Assembly: GCF_001885585.1 (NCBI RefSeq)
Contig: NZ_LSRP01000077.1
Coordinates: forward strand, 1 to 64,000
Length of the DNA stretch: 64,000 nucleotides
Direction: 5' to 3'
Origin: Pararhizobium antarcticum
GTDB taxonomy: Bacteria > Pseudomonadota > Alphaproteobacteria > Rhizobiales > Rhizobiaceae
Shown: positions 8,664 through 16,792 of the stretch, in pieces
Layout: each line of letters starts with the position of its first letter
Numbering within the stretch: position 1 is the first letter of the stretch
Notes under the pieces: generated by a model
Told to the model about the DNA's origin: nothing
Database searches by the model: none
Seen by the model: the letters and a program-made list of their open reading frames with translations, nothing else
Program-made: the position numbers and the translations under genes

Positions 8664-10114
8664 CCACCATCATCAAAAACGGCACAATCGTCACCGCAGA
8701 CCTCACCTACAAGGCCGACCTCAAGATCGATGCCGGCAAGATCATAGAGATCGGCCCAAACCTGACCGGCGACGAGGTGCTGGACGCCACGGGCTGTTAT
8801 GTCATGCCGGGTGGCATCGATCCGCACACCCATCTCGAAATGCCGTTCATGGGCACCTATTCGTCCGACGATTTCGAAAGCGGGACGCGGGCGGCGCTGT
8901 CCGGCGGCACGACCATGGTCGTCGATTTTGCCTTGCCCGCACCAGGCCAGTCGCTGCTCGAAGCGCTGGATATGTGGGACAACAAGACCTCGCGGGCCAA
9001 TTGCGACTTCTCCTTCCACATGGCGATCACCTGGTGGGGCGAGCAGGTCTTCAACGAGATGCAGACGATCGTTCAGGACAAGGGTATCAACTCGTTCAAG
9101 CACTTCATGGCCTACAAGGGCGCGCTGATGGTGGATGACGACGAAATGTTCCACTCGTTCCAGCGCTGCGCCGAACTCGGCGCGCTGCCGATGGTGCACG
9201 CCGAAAATGGCGACATCGTTGCGCAGATGCAGGCCAAGCTTTTGGCCGACGGCAACAATGGCCCGGAGGCGCATGCCTATTCGAGGCCCGCCGCCGTCGA
9301 GGGGGAGGCAACCAACCGCGCCATCATCATCGCCGACATGGCCGGCGCGCCGCTCTATGTCGTGCACACCTCCTGCGAACAAGCGCACGAAGCCATCCGC
9401 CGCGCCCGGCAAAACGGCATGCGCGTCTATGGCGAACCGCTGATCCAGCACCTGACGCTGGACGAGAGCGAATATGCCAATCCCGACTGGGACCACGCCG
9501 CCCGCCGCGTCATGAGCCCGCCGTTCCGCAACAAGCAGCATCAGGATTCACTCTGGGCCGGCCTTTCCGCCGGTTCGCTGCAGGTCGTCGCCACCGATCA
9601 CTGTGCCTTCACGACCGCCCAGAAACGCTTCGGCGTCGGCGATTTCACCAAGATCCCGAATGGCACCGGCGGCCTCGAAGACCGCATGCCGATGCTCTGG
9701 ACCCACGGCGTCGCCACTGGCCGCATCACCATGAACGAGTTCGTCGCGGTGACCTCGACCAACATCGCCAAGATCCTCAACATGTATCCGAGAAAGGGCG
9801 CGATCCTCGTCGGCGCCGATGCCGATCTTGTCGTCTGGGATCCGAAGCGCTCGAAAACCATCTCGGCCTCCGCGCAGCAATCGGCGATCGACTACAATGT
9901 CTTCGAAGGCAAGACCGTCACCGGCCTTCCGCGCTACACGCTGACGCGCGGCGTCGTCGCGATAGAGGAAGGCACCATCAAGACCCGCGAGGGCCACGGC
10001 GAATTCGTCAAGCGCGACGCCTTCACGGCCGTCAACAGGGCACTTTCGACCTGGAAGGACATCACCGCCCCCCGCAAAGTCCAGCGCACCGGCATTCCGG
10101 CAAGCGGAGTTTGA
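8660..10114 (+). CDS. hydA: Dihydropyrimidinase (D-hydantoinase)
   Basis: A 484-residue zinc amidohydrolase that opens dihydrouracil/dihydrothymine to N-carbamoyl-beta-amino acids, the second step of the reductive pathway. It shows the binuclear metal site of the family: PHTHLEMPF (His56, His58), the carbamylated lysine in FMAYKGALM (Lys153), an HAENGD motif and the catalytic Asp in VATDHCAFTT. Length is normal. The start overlaps the DUF4279 gene by ATGA and the end overlaps the next start by one base, so it is tightly coupled within the operon. The close family relation to hydantoinases leaves substrate range open. Confidence 0.94.
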   Translation: MTTIIKNGTIVTADLTYKADLKIDAGKIIEIGPNLTGDEVLDATGCYVMPGGIDPHTHLEMPFMGTYSSDDFESGTRAALSGGTTMVVDFALPAPGQSLLEALDMWDNKTSRANCDFSFHMAITWWGEQVFNEMQTIVQDKGINSFKHFMAYKGALMVDDDEMFHSFQRCAELGALPMVHAENGDIVAQMQAKLLADGNNGPEAHAYSRPAAVEGEATNRAIIIADMAGAPLYVVHTSCEQAHEAIRRARQNGMRVYGEPLIQHLTLDESEYANPDWDHAARRVMSPPFRNKQHQDSLWAGLSAGSLQVVATDHCAFTTAQKRFGVGDFTKIPNGTGGLEDRMPMLWTHGVATGRITMNEFVAVTSTNIAKILNMYPRKGAILVGADADLVVWDPKRSKTISASAQQSAIDYNVFEGKTVTGLPRYTLTRGVVAIEEGTIKTREGHGEFVKRDAFTAVNRALSTWKDITAPRKVQRTGIPASGV

Positions 10115-10494
10115 TGCGCGTGCCGCGGAAACATGGCTCCATCGCTGTCATCGCTGCCCTTGCGATACCCGTAGCCGCATCTGCGCAGGAAAAATTCCTG
10201 GACGGCGCGTACGGGAACAAGGAAGGCTGCACCTACGCCAACACGGGTGAGAGTTCCGGCGCGGACTCCTTCTTCCTTTTGACGGATGAGGCCATCACTA
10301 CCGCTGCGTCCTACTGCGCATTCAAGGGGCCGGTCCGCAAGTCTGGCGCATCCTTTTCGGTAAGGATTGACTGCGAGGAGGAAGGCATGGAAGGCTCGGT
10401 TGAGGAGACCGTAGACATTCGCCGGACAGGCCCAGCCTACAGCATCATCTTCGAGGACGGAAACACATGGGGACCCCTCGACAAATGCAAATGA
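10114..10494 (+). CDS. Small secreted hypothetical protein
   Basis: A 126-residue protein with a Sec-type signal peptide (basic start, core IAVIAALAIPVAASAQ with cleavage after ASA, about residue 24) and four Cys in the mature part (for example in GCTYANTGE, SYCAFKGP, DCEEEG and the C-terminal DKCK), which suggests two disulfide bonds in the periplasm. I do not recognise a named family. The ATG at 10114 shares its A with the dihydropyrimidinase stop (TGATG), so it belongs to the same operon. Why a secreted protein accompanies cytoplasmic pyrimidine enzymes is not evident. Confidence 0.75.
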   Translation: MRVPRKHGSIAVIAALAIPVAASAQEKFLDGAYGNKEGCTYANTGESSGADSFFLLTDEAITTAASYCAFKGPVRKSGASFSVRIDCEEEGMEGSVEETVDIRRTGPAYSIIFEDGNTWGPLDKCK

Positions 10495-10523
10495 CCGGCG
10501 TCCGACACTGTCCCACCGCCGGC

Positions 10524-10937
10524 TCAAGCTGGCACCAGCCCATCCAGTTCCGGCAGCAGGATGACGCTTTCCTGTTCGTTCGGATCTGTCCGGGCGATCA
10601 CTGCCGAGGCTGGCTGGTCGGAGAGGTTGGCCGGCAGATGCGGTACGCCCGCCGGGATGTAGAACATCTCGCCGGCGCGAACGACAACGTGGTTTTCCAG
10701 CCGCTCACCGTACCAGGTGTGCGCCTCGCCGGACAGCATGTAGATGGCGGTTTCGTGGCTTGCATGCTTGTGCGCCTTGGCGCGGCCGCCGGGCGGAATG
10801 GTCAGCAGATGCATGCAGATGCCGCTCGACCCGACACTCTCCGCAGCGATGCCCGCGAAATAGCTGAACCCCTGCTTGCCGTCATAGGTGTCGCCGGGAC
10901 GAACTATGCGGCAGGTCGGCTGTGATGATTGCGACAT
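10524..10937 (-). CDS. Small cupin-domain protein
   Basis: A 137-residue single-domain cupin. The first metal motif is GGRAKAHKHASHETAIYMLS (two or three His and a Glu) and the second ends in PAGVPHLP. Such proteins are small metal-binding enzymes (isomerases, dioxygenases, lyases) or sensors; the substrate cannot be told. It faces the opposite way to the pyrimidine operon and transporter between which it lies, 30 bp after the secreted protein gene (convergent) and divergent from the ABC ATPase gene. Confidence 0.8.
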   Translation of the reverse strand: MSQSSQPTCRIVRPGDTYDGKQGFSYFAGIAAESVGSSGICMHLLTIPPGGRAKAHKHASHETAIYMLSGEAHTWYGERLENHVVVRAGEMFYIPAGVPHLPANLSDQPASAVIARTDPNEQESVILLPELDGLVPA

Positions 10938-11067
10938 ATGCTTCCTCCCTCAGGAATCGAAACCCCAGCAAGGGTACTGCAATCTCGATGAATTGCGCAG
11001 GCCAAAACAAGATCGCAGCCCCCATGATGCGCCCGTCAGGCGCTCCGACAGAAGCAGGCAGGACGAC

Positions 11068-11859
11068 ATGAACCAGACTTCCGAATCCGTTGTCTCCGCA
11101 AGGCAGCTGGGCCTGACCTTCGAGACCAATGACGGCCCCGTCCATGCGCTGACGGGTGTCGATCTCTCGGTCAACAAGGGCGATTTCGTCTCCTTCATCG
11201 GCCCCTCCGGCTGCGGCAAGACGACCTTCCTGCGCGTGATTGCTGATCTCGAAAAACCGACCTCGGGCACGATCACCGTCAATGGCCTGTCGCCGGAGGA
11301 AGCCCGCCGCAAGCGCGCCTATGGCTATGTCTTCCAGGCCGCAGCGCTCTATCCGTGGCGGACGATCGAAAACAACATCGCGCTTCCCTTGGAGATCATG
11401 GGCTATTCGAAACAGGAGCAGAAAGAGCGCGTCGACCGCACGCTCGACCTCGTCAACCTCTCCGGCTTCGGCAAGAAATTTCCCTGGCAGCTGTCCGGCG
11501 GCATGCAGCAGCGGGCCTCGATTGCCCGCGCGCTTGCCTTCGATGCCGACCTGCTTTTGATGGACGAACCCTTCGGCGCACTGGACGAGATTGTCCGCGA
11601 TCACCTCAACGAGCAATTGCTGAAGCTCTGGGACCGCACCAACAAGACGATCTGTTTCGTCACCCATTCAATCCCCGAAGCGGTCTACCTCTCGACCCGC
11701 ATCGTCGTCATGAGCCCCCGCCCCGGCCGCGTCACCGACGTGATCGAATCCCCCCTGCCGCGCGACCGCCCGCTCGGCATCCGCGAAACCCCCGAATTCC
11801 TGGAAATCGCCCATCGTGTGCGCGAAGGCTTGAGAGCGGGGCACAGCTATGACGAATAG
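11068..11859 (+). CDS. ABC transporter ATP-binding protein (nitrate/taurine/THI5 class)
   Basis: A 263-residue ATPase with Walker A GPSGCGKTT, a Q-loop in YVFQAAALYPWRTIE, signature LSGGMQQRASIARAL and Walker B LLLMDEPFGALDE. It resembles the SsuB/TauB/ThiZ class, matching the two downstream permeases and the THI5/NMT1-like binding protein. ATG 11068 is chosen over upstream in-frame starts because the recognisable domain begins there and GCAGGACGAC precedes it. It starts the transporter operon that continues after a RIME-like element. Given the adjoining rutR regulon, a pyrimidine or related heterocycle is the most likely cargo, but that is inference. Confidence 0.88.
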   Translation: MNQTSESVVSARQLGLTFETNDGPVHALTGVDLSVNKGDFVSFIGPSGCGKTTFLRVIADLEKPTSGTITVNGLSPEEARRKRAYGYVFQAAALYPWRTIENNIALPLEIMGYSKQEQKERVDRTLDLVNLSGFGKKFPWQLSGGMQQRASIARALAFDADLLLMDEPFGALDEIVRDHLNEQLLKLWDRTNKTICFVTHSIPEAVYLSTRIVVMSPRPGRVTDVIESPLPRDRPLGIRETPEFLEIAHRVREGLRAGHSYDE

Positions 11860-11892
11860 GGTTTCGGTGTTTGCGGAATGCCGCGCTTGCTT

Positions 11893-12028
11893 CCTCTTCT
11901 TCCCTGCGGGGAGACGTGCCGAGCACATGCGAGGCGATGAGGGGGGATCGCGACACACTCGGAAAAGGCCGCACCGCCCCCTCATCCGGCGCGCTGCGCC
12001 ACCTTCTCCCCGCTGGGGAGAAGAGGAG
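11893..12028. repeat. RIME-like palindromic intergenic element, copy 1
   Basis: The ends CCTCTTCTTCCCTGCGGGGAG and CTCCCCGCTGGGGAGAAGAGG are near-perfect inverted repeats (two mismatches); inside are the typical segments GAGGCGATGAGGGG and CCCCTCATCCGGCGC. It matches copy 2 at 27620-27753 in inverted orientation. It separates the ABC ATPase gene from the small membrane protein gene and could fold as a large hairpin in the operon transcript. Confidence 0.85.
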
Positions 12029-12036
12029 TTGGGATC

Positions 12037-12372
12037 ATGACCGCGCCTTACGCCTTCTGGCTGTTCCTCGCGACCGGCATTTTCCTCGGTGGCGCCACGG
12101 CGTCGCGGGCCTATGTCGGCAATGACAAAATTCTGTTGCTGCTGCTGTCGCTTGGGCTCTACATGGTCGGAAACCTGATCATGCTGAAGCTGATGCGCAT
12201 CGGTGGCCTGGGTCTTGCCATCTCGCTGTCGGCCGTCGTGCAACTGGTGCTGATCAACCTGATCGCCTTCGGCGTCTTCGGCGAAAGACTGAGCCTTGCC
12301 CAGATGGCAGGCGTCGGTCTGGGCATCGTAGCGATGGGGCTGATGATGCTGCCAGCAGGAGGCAAGGCATGA
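12037..12372 (+). CDS. Small DMT/SMR-type membrane protein within the ABC operon
   Basis: A 111-residue, very hydrophobic protein with four predicted helices. The last two (LAISLSAVVQLVLINLIAFG and MAGVGLGIVAMGLMML, joined by VFGERLSLAQ) follow the pattern of drug/metabolite-transporter half units, in which FGE-R-L precedes the final helix. It may be a small multidrug-resistance-like exporter subunit or accessory to the transporter. GGAG 6-9 bases before ATG 12037 supports the start. Its stop overlaps the next permease start (ATGA-type at 12369), so it is coupled into the operon. Confidence 0.75.
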   Translation: MTAPYAFWLFLATGIFLGGATASRAYVGNDKILLLLLSLGLYMVGNLIMLKLMRIGGLGLAISLSAVVQLVLINLIAFGVFGERLSLAQMAGVGLGIVAMGLMMLPAGGKA

Positions 12373-13256
12373 TGGAAAAGCCGAGTGTGTTTCAGGAGCG
12401 TGTGCTCCCCGTCCTCACCATTCTCTTCGCTTTGCTCGTCATCTGGTATGTCGCCGTCGTCTTTCTCAATGCGCCCTTCGAACGAGACACGGCCGGCCGG
12501 GCCGGGACGACGATCACGTTTTCCGAAATCCTGCCGAAAACCATGTTTCAGCAGCGGCCGGTACTGCCGGCACCGCACCAGGTGATCGCCGAGATCTGGG
12601 ATACGACCGTCAACAAGGCCGTGACCTCGAAGCGCAGCCTTGTCTACCACGCCTGGATCACGCTGTCGGCGACGCTGCTCGGCTTCATCATGGGTGGCGT
12701 TCTCGGCATCCTGCTGGCCGTGGGCATCGTCCACAACAGGGCAATGGATCGATCTTTCATGCCCTGGGTGATCGCCAGCCAGACGATCCCGATCCTTGCC
12801 ATCGCCCCGATGATCATCGTGGTCTTGAACGCAATCGGCATTTCCGGCCTGCTGCCAAAGGCGCTGATCTCGACCTACTTGTCGTTCTTCCCCGTCGTCG
12901 TCGGCATGGTGAAGGGCCTGCGCAGCCCCGAACAGATCCAGCTCGATCTGATGCACACCTATCATGCCAGCAAGGCCCAGACCTTCTGGAAGCTGCGCTG
13001 GCCAGCCTCGATGCCCTATCTCTTCGCGTCGCTGAAAGTGGCGGTGGCGATTTCGCTGGTCGGGGCCATTGTCGGAGAGCTTCCAACCGGCGCGGTCGCC
13101 GGCCTCGGTGCCCGGCTTCTGGCGGGCTCCTATTACGGCCAGACAGTGCAGATCTGGTCGGCCCTGTTCATGGCGGCGGCGTTGGCTGCAACGCTGGTTA
13201 TGGTCGTCGGGCTTGCCCATACCGCTGTCCTCAAACGCATGGGGATCAAGCCATGA
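12369..13256 (+). CDS. ABC transporter permease 1
   Basis: A 295-residue inner-membrane permease with an N-terminal helix (VLPVLTILFALLVIWYVAVV), a periplasmic loop of about 70 residues, and the conserved binding-protein-dependent transport domain with the EAA-like loop KAQTFWKLRWPASMPYLF (about residues 200-218). It belongs to the SsuC/TauC/ThiX class. It starts at two adjacent ATGs overlapping the preceding stop and ends overlapping the next start (ATGA at 13253), so stoichiometric co-translation is likely. Confidence 0.88.
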   Translation: MMEKPSVFQERVLPVLTILFALLVIWYVAVVFLNAPFERDTAGRAGTTITFSEILPKTMFQQRPVLPAPHQVIAEIWDTTVNKAVTSKRSLVYHAWITLSATLLGFIMGGVLGILLAVGIVHNRAMDRSFMPWVIASQTIPILAIAPMIIVVLNAIGISGLLPKALISTYLSFFPVVVGMVKGLRSPEQIQLDLMHTYHASKAQTFWKLRWPASMPYLFASLKVAVAISLVGAIVGELPTGAVAGLGARLLAGSYYGQTVQIWSALFMAAALAATLVMVVGLAHTAVLKRMGIKP

Positions 13257-14137
13257 ACCAGGCAACCGACATGGGCGCCCTGATCGCCGCCATCCTCTTC
13301 TGGCTTTCCGCCTGGGCGCTGAACGAATGGCTGGTGCGCCGGACATTCCGGAGCGGAGTGTTGAACCGGACCGCACGGATCGTCGTGCCTGTGCTGTTCG
13401 GCGTCTCGATCCTCGTGCTCTGGGAAGGCATCGTCCGTGGCTTTGCCATCCCTTCGGTGCTTCTGCCGCCGCCATCGATGATCTGGGTGCGGCTGATCGG
13501 TTCCGTGCCGATCCTCTGGGCGGATTTCCAGCAGACGTTCCTCAAGGCGGTGATTACAGGTTATGCGCTCGGCTGCGGCCTCGGCTTCCTGGTGGCGCTC
13601 GCCATCGACCGCTCGCCCTTCCTGCAGAAGGGGCTGTTGCCGCTCGGCAATTTCGTCTCCGCCCTGCCCGTCATCGGCGTCGCGCCGATCATGGTCATGT
13701 GGTTCGGCTTCGACTGGCAGTCCAAGGTGGCCGTTGTCGTCATCATGACCTTCTTCCCGATGCTGGTGAACACGGTCTCGGGTCTCGCCGCCGCCAGCCA
13801 CATGGAACGTGACCTGATGCACACCTATGCGGCCACCTGGTTCCAGACGCTCGTCAAGCTGCGGCTGCCGGCGGCCTGGCCGTTCATCTTCAACGCCCTG
13901 AAAATCAATTCGACATTGGCGCTGATCGGCGCGATTGTCGCTGAATTCTTCGGGACGCCGATCGTCGGCATGGGCTTTCGCATTTCCACCGAAGTGGGGC
14001 GCATGAATGTCGACATGGTCTGGGCCGAGATCGCCGTTGCCGCGGTGGCGGGCTCCATCTTTTACGGGGTGATCGCGCTCATCGAGCGGGCCGTCACCTT
14101 CTGGCATCCGTCCGTTCGCAATGCGCGGACGGTCTGA
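13253..14137 (+). CDS. ABC transporter permease 2
   Basis: A 294-residue permease of the same class as its neighbour. It has an N-terminal helix, then a BPD-type domain with the EAA-like loop AATWFQTLVKLRLPAAWPFI (about residues 197-216) that contacts the ATPase. With the preceding gene it would form a heterodimeric channel, a less common arrangement than one homodimeric permease in this transporter class but known for pyrimidine and riboflavin-like systems. Confidence 0.88.
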   Translation: MNQATDMGALIAAILFWLSAWALNEWLVRRTFRSGVLNRTARIVVPVLFGVSILVLWEGIVRGFAIPSVLLPPPSMIWVRLIGSVPILWADFQQTFLKAVITGYALGCGLGFLVALAIDRSPFLQKGLLPLGNFVSALPVIGVAPIMVMWFGFDWQSKVAVVVIMTFFPMLVNTVSGLAAASHMERDLMHTYAATWFQTLVKLRLPAAWPFIFNALKINSTLALIGAIVAEFFGTPIVGMGFRISTEVGRMNVDMVWAEIAVAAVAGSIFYGVIALIERAVTFWHPSVRNARTV

Positions 14138-14224
14138 GGAGAAAGGCCCGTCCGCTCACGGACAGGCCAAAACAAGAAGGCCGCCCGACCGTAAAGGGAG
14201 GGCATAACAAAAGAGGGAACTGAG

Positions 14225-15217
14225 ATGAAAACGAAACTTGCCTCCATGCTTCTGGCCAGCGCATTTTCGCTGTCCGCCTTTCAGGCAGAAGCCGCCGACA
14301 AGGTGGTCCTGCAGTTGAAATGGGTCACACAGGCCCAGTTCGCCGGCTATTACGTCGCCAAGGACAAGGGCTTCTATGAAGAAGAAGGCCTCGACGTCGA
14401 GATCAAGCCGGGCGGCCCGGATATTGCCCCGCCGCAGGTCATCGCCGGCGGTGGCGCCGATGTCGTCGTCGACTGGATGCCGTCGGCGCTTGCAACCCGT
14501 GAAAAGGGCGTTCCGCTCGTCAACATCGCCCAGCCGTTCAAGTCTTCGGGCATGATGCTGACCTGCCTGAAGGAGTCAGGCGTTGCGACACCGGCCGACT
14601 TCAAGGGCAAGACGCTCGGCGTCTGGTTCTTCGGCAATGAATATCCCTTCTTGTCCTGGATGAGCCAGCTTGGTCTGAAGACCGACGGCGGCCCGGATGG
14701 CGTCACCGTCCTCAAGCAGGGCTTCAACGTCGATCCGCTGATCCAGAAGCAGGCTGCCTGCATCTCGACCATGACCTACAATGAATACTGGCAGGTCATC
14801 GATGCCGGTATCAAGGCCGAAGACCTGGTGACCTTCAAGTATGAGGACCAGGGCGTTGCGACGCTCGAGGACGGCCTCTACGTGCTCGAAGACAAGCTCA
14901 AGGACCCGGCCTTCAAGGAAAAGATGGTCAAGTTCGTACGGGCCTCGATGAAGGGCTGGAAATACGCCGAGACCAATCCGGATGAAGCGGCCGGCATTGT
15001 GCTGGAAAACGATTCCACCGGCGCCCAGACGGAAGAACACCAGAAGCGCATGATGGGTGAAGTCGCCAAGCTGACCGCCGGCTCCAACGGCGCACTCGAC
15101 GAAGCCGACTACAAGCGCACCGTGGAGTCCCTGATGAAGGGCGGTTCCGACCCTGTGATCACCAAGCAGCCGGAAGGCGCCTTCACGCTCGACATCACGG
15201 CCGAAGCGCTGAAATAA
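14225..15217 (+). CDS. THI5/NMT1-like periplasmic substrate-binding protein
   Basis: A 330-residue secreted protein; the signal peptide ends near QAEAA-D (about residue 23). The mature N-terminus reads VVLQLKWVTQAQFAGYYVAK followed by DKGFYEEEGLDVEIKPGG, the characteristic start of NMT1/THI5-like binding proteins, which bind hydroxymethylpyrimidine, pyrimidine precursors or other small aromatic amines. It completes the ABC transporter with the ATPase and two permeases. Located directly after the pyrimidine catabolic genes, it most plausibly binds uracil/thymine, a dihydropyrimidine or a thiamine-pyrimidine fragment. A strong terminator follows. Confidence 0.88.
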   Translation: MKTKLASMLLASAFSLSAFQAEAADKVVLQLKWVTQAQFAGYYVAKDKGFYEEEGLDVEIKPGGPDIAPPQVIAGGGADVVVDWMPSALATREKGVPLVNIAQPFKSSGMMLTCLKESGVATPADFKGKTLGVWFFGNEYPFLSWMSQLGLKTDGGPDGVTVLKQGFNVDPLIQKQAACISTMTYNEYWQVIDAGIKAEDLVTFKYEDQGVATLEDGLYVLEDKLKDPAFKEKMVKFVRASMKGWKYAETNPDEAAGIVLENDSTGAQTEEHQKRMMGEVAKLTAGSNGALDEADYKRTVESLMKGGSDPVITKQPEGAFTLDITAEALK

Positions 15218-15244
15218 ACCTTTCGCCACTAAATCTGCAAACGG

Positions 15245-15278
15245 AAGACGCGCGGCTTGCCCCGCGCGTCTTTTTTTT
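15245..15278 (+). terminator. Rho-independent terminator after the ABC transporter operon
   Basis: AAGACGCGCGG pairs perfectly with CCGCGCGTCTT (loop CTTGCC), followed by a run of eight T. It lies 28 bp after the binding-protein stop. Confidence 0.92.
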
Positions 15279-15587
15279 CCGGCGAAATTGCACGTCGGAG
15301 ACGAATGGTCGCAAGGTTCAGAAACAAAAACCGCGTTGCATTGCAAAAAGCAGATGATAGAAATAGTGAGGCACCATTGTTTGCAGCCGGTCTCTTGTAA
15401 CAGGAAGACAGCACAGTTACATGAGCCTCGGCGTAAAGCGTGAGGACGCCCCGGGAAGAGTGACCCAAATTGCAGCTGGCATGTGCGGAGACCAAAGCGA
15501 GGAATGCGCCGGTTTCCTGTTGCAGCACAATTGCTGGCGCAGCGGCGTTTCTGGATGGCATAGTCGATTTTCAAGGAAACTGTTCTG
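15279..15587. other. 309 bp intergenic stretch before the RND operon
   Basis: No convincing gene. A 46-codon open frame at 15421-15561 has no good ribosome binding site or recognisable product. The stretch is less G/C-biased than the coding neighbours and probably holds the efflux operon promoter. I see no TetR or MarR gene or clear palindrome here. Confidence 0.5.
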
Positions 15588-16778
15588 ATGGCCTTTAATG
15601 CAAAGTTCGCCGCCGGTGTATCTGCTTCGCTGATGCTGCTGCTGATGTCGTCGCCGGGACGGGCCCAGGAACCGGCAGAGCCGGCATCCGAACAGAATCT
15701 GCCATCCATCGTTGTCAGCGAGGTCCGTAACAATCCAATCGTCGAACGGGTGCTGGCAACAGGTGCGCTTCAGGCCGTCGAGGAAACCTACGTTGCGCCG
15801 CTGGTCGATGGACTTTCTATCCGCTCCCTGAATGCCGATGTCGGAGACACGGTCAAGGAGGGCAGCACGCTGGTCGTGCTCAACAACGACATGCTGCTTC
15901 TGACGAAGAGCGAGGGTATGGCTAATCTCGCCAAGGCCAATGCCTCCCTTGCGCAATATAAAGCGCAGCTTGCTGAAGCCACGGCGACGGCCGACGAAGC
16001 GGTGCGTGTCGCCACGCGCTCGCGCCAGCTGGCCACATCCGGCACCGTCTCGACGGCGCAGGCTGATCAGGATGAAGCATCCGCAACGGCGGCACGCGCC
16101 CGCGTCAATTCGGCAGAACAGATGATCGCCGTCGCCAATGCCGACATCAAGGTCGTCGAAGCGCAGATCTCCGACGTCGCTCTGCGCCTGACCCGGACAG
16201 AAGTGAAAGCGCCAGTGAGCGGCGTCATTGCCGCAAAGACGGCCAAGGTCGGGTCCATTGCCAGCGGTGCAGGCGAACCGCTGTTCACCATCATCAAGGA
16301 CGGCGCCATCGAGATGAAGGCGGATGTTTCCGAATCCGACCTTCTGAAACTTGCCGTCGGCCAGAAGGCCAGGATCACGCTTGCCGATGGCAACAACCCG
16401 CTCGATGGCACGATCCGGCTGATTTCCCCGAAAGTCGATGACCAGACACGCCTCGGCACGGTCTATGTCAGCCTGGCACAGCCGGAAAAGGCCCGCATCG
16501 GCATGTATGCCAATGCAGAGCTGATCGTTACCGAAAAGCAGGCGATCGTTTTGCCGCTGACCGCCGTGACAACCGCGCGCAACGAGACGACCGTGCGCAA
16601 GGTTGAGGATGGCGTGGTCAGGATCGTCAAGGTCGAGACGGGGATCCAGGACGGCAGGTTCATCGAGATCACCGCCGGGCTTACGGCCGGAGACGAGGTC
16701 GTCGCAAAGGCCGGCGCCTATGTGCGCGACGGTGACAGGATCAATCCGGTCAAGCCGACCACTGACGCAACGAACTGA
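15588..16778 (+). CDS. RND efflux periplasmic adaptor (membrane fusion protein)
   Basis: A 396-residue adaptor with a signal peptide (core FAAGVSASLMLLLMSSPGRA, cleavage near AQE). It has the lipoyl-like strands TGALQAVEETYVAPLVDG and RTEVKAPVSGVIAAKTAKVG flanking an alpha-helical hairpin (about residues 105-185), then beta-barrel and membrane-proximal domains (FIEITAGLTAGDEVVAKAGA). It links the inner-membrane RND pump encoded 14 bp downstream to an outer-membrane channel, which is not encoded here. AAGGAA lies about 10 bases before the ATG. Confidence 0.92.
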   Translation: MAFNAKFAAGVSASLMLLLMSSPGRAQEPAEPASEQNLPSIVVSEVRNNPIVERVLATGALQAVEETYVAPLVDGLSIRSLNADVGDTVKEGSTLVVLNNDMLLLTKSEGMANLAKANASLAQYKAQLAEATATADEAVRVATRSRQLATSGTVSTAQADQDEASATAARARVNSAEQMIAVANADIKVVEAQISDVALRLTRTEVKAPVSGVIAAKTAKVGSIASGAGEPLFTIIKDGAIEMKADVSESDLLKLAVGQKARITLADGNNPLDGTIRLISPKVDDQTRLGTVYVSLAQPEKARIGMYANAELIVTEKQAIVLPLTAVTTARNETTVRKVEDGVVRIVKVETGIQDGRFIEITAGLTAGDEVVAKAGAYVRDGDRINPVKPTTDATN

Positions 16779-16792
16779 CGGGAACGCGCTCG

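Noticed and set aside
11893-12028. CRISPR-like repeats
   Set aside because: Only two copies occur, far apart and inverted, with large palindromic structure; this fits a RIME-like element, not a CRISPR array.
15421-15561. A 46-codon open frame in the RND upstream region
   Set aside because: Short, no ribosome binding site, no recognisable product.
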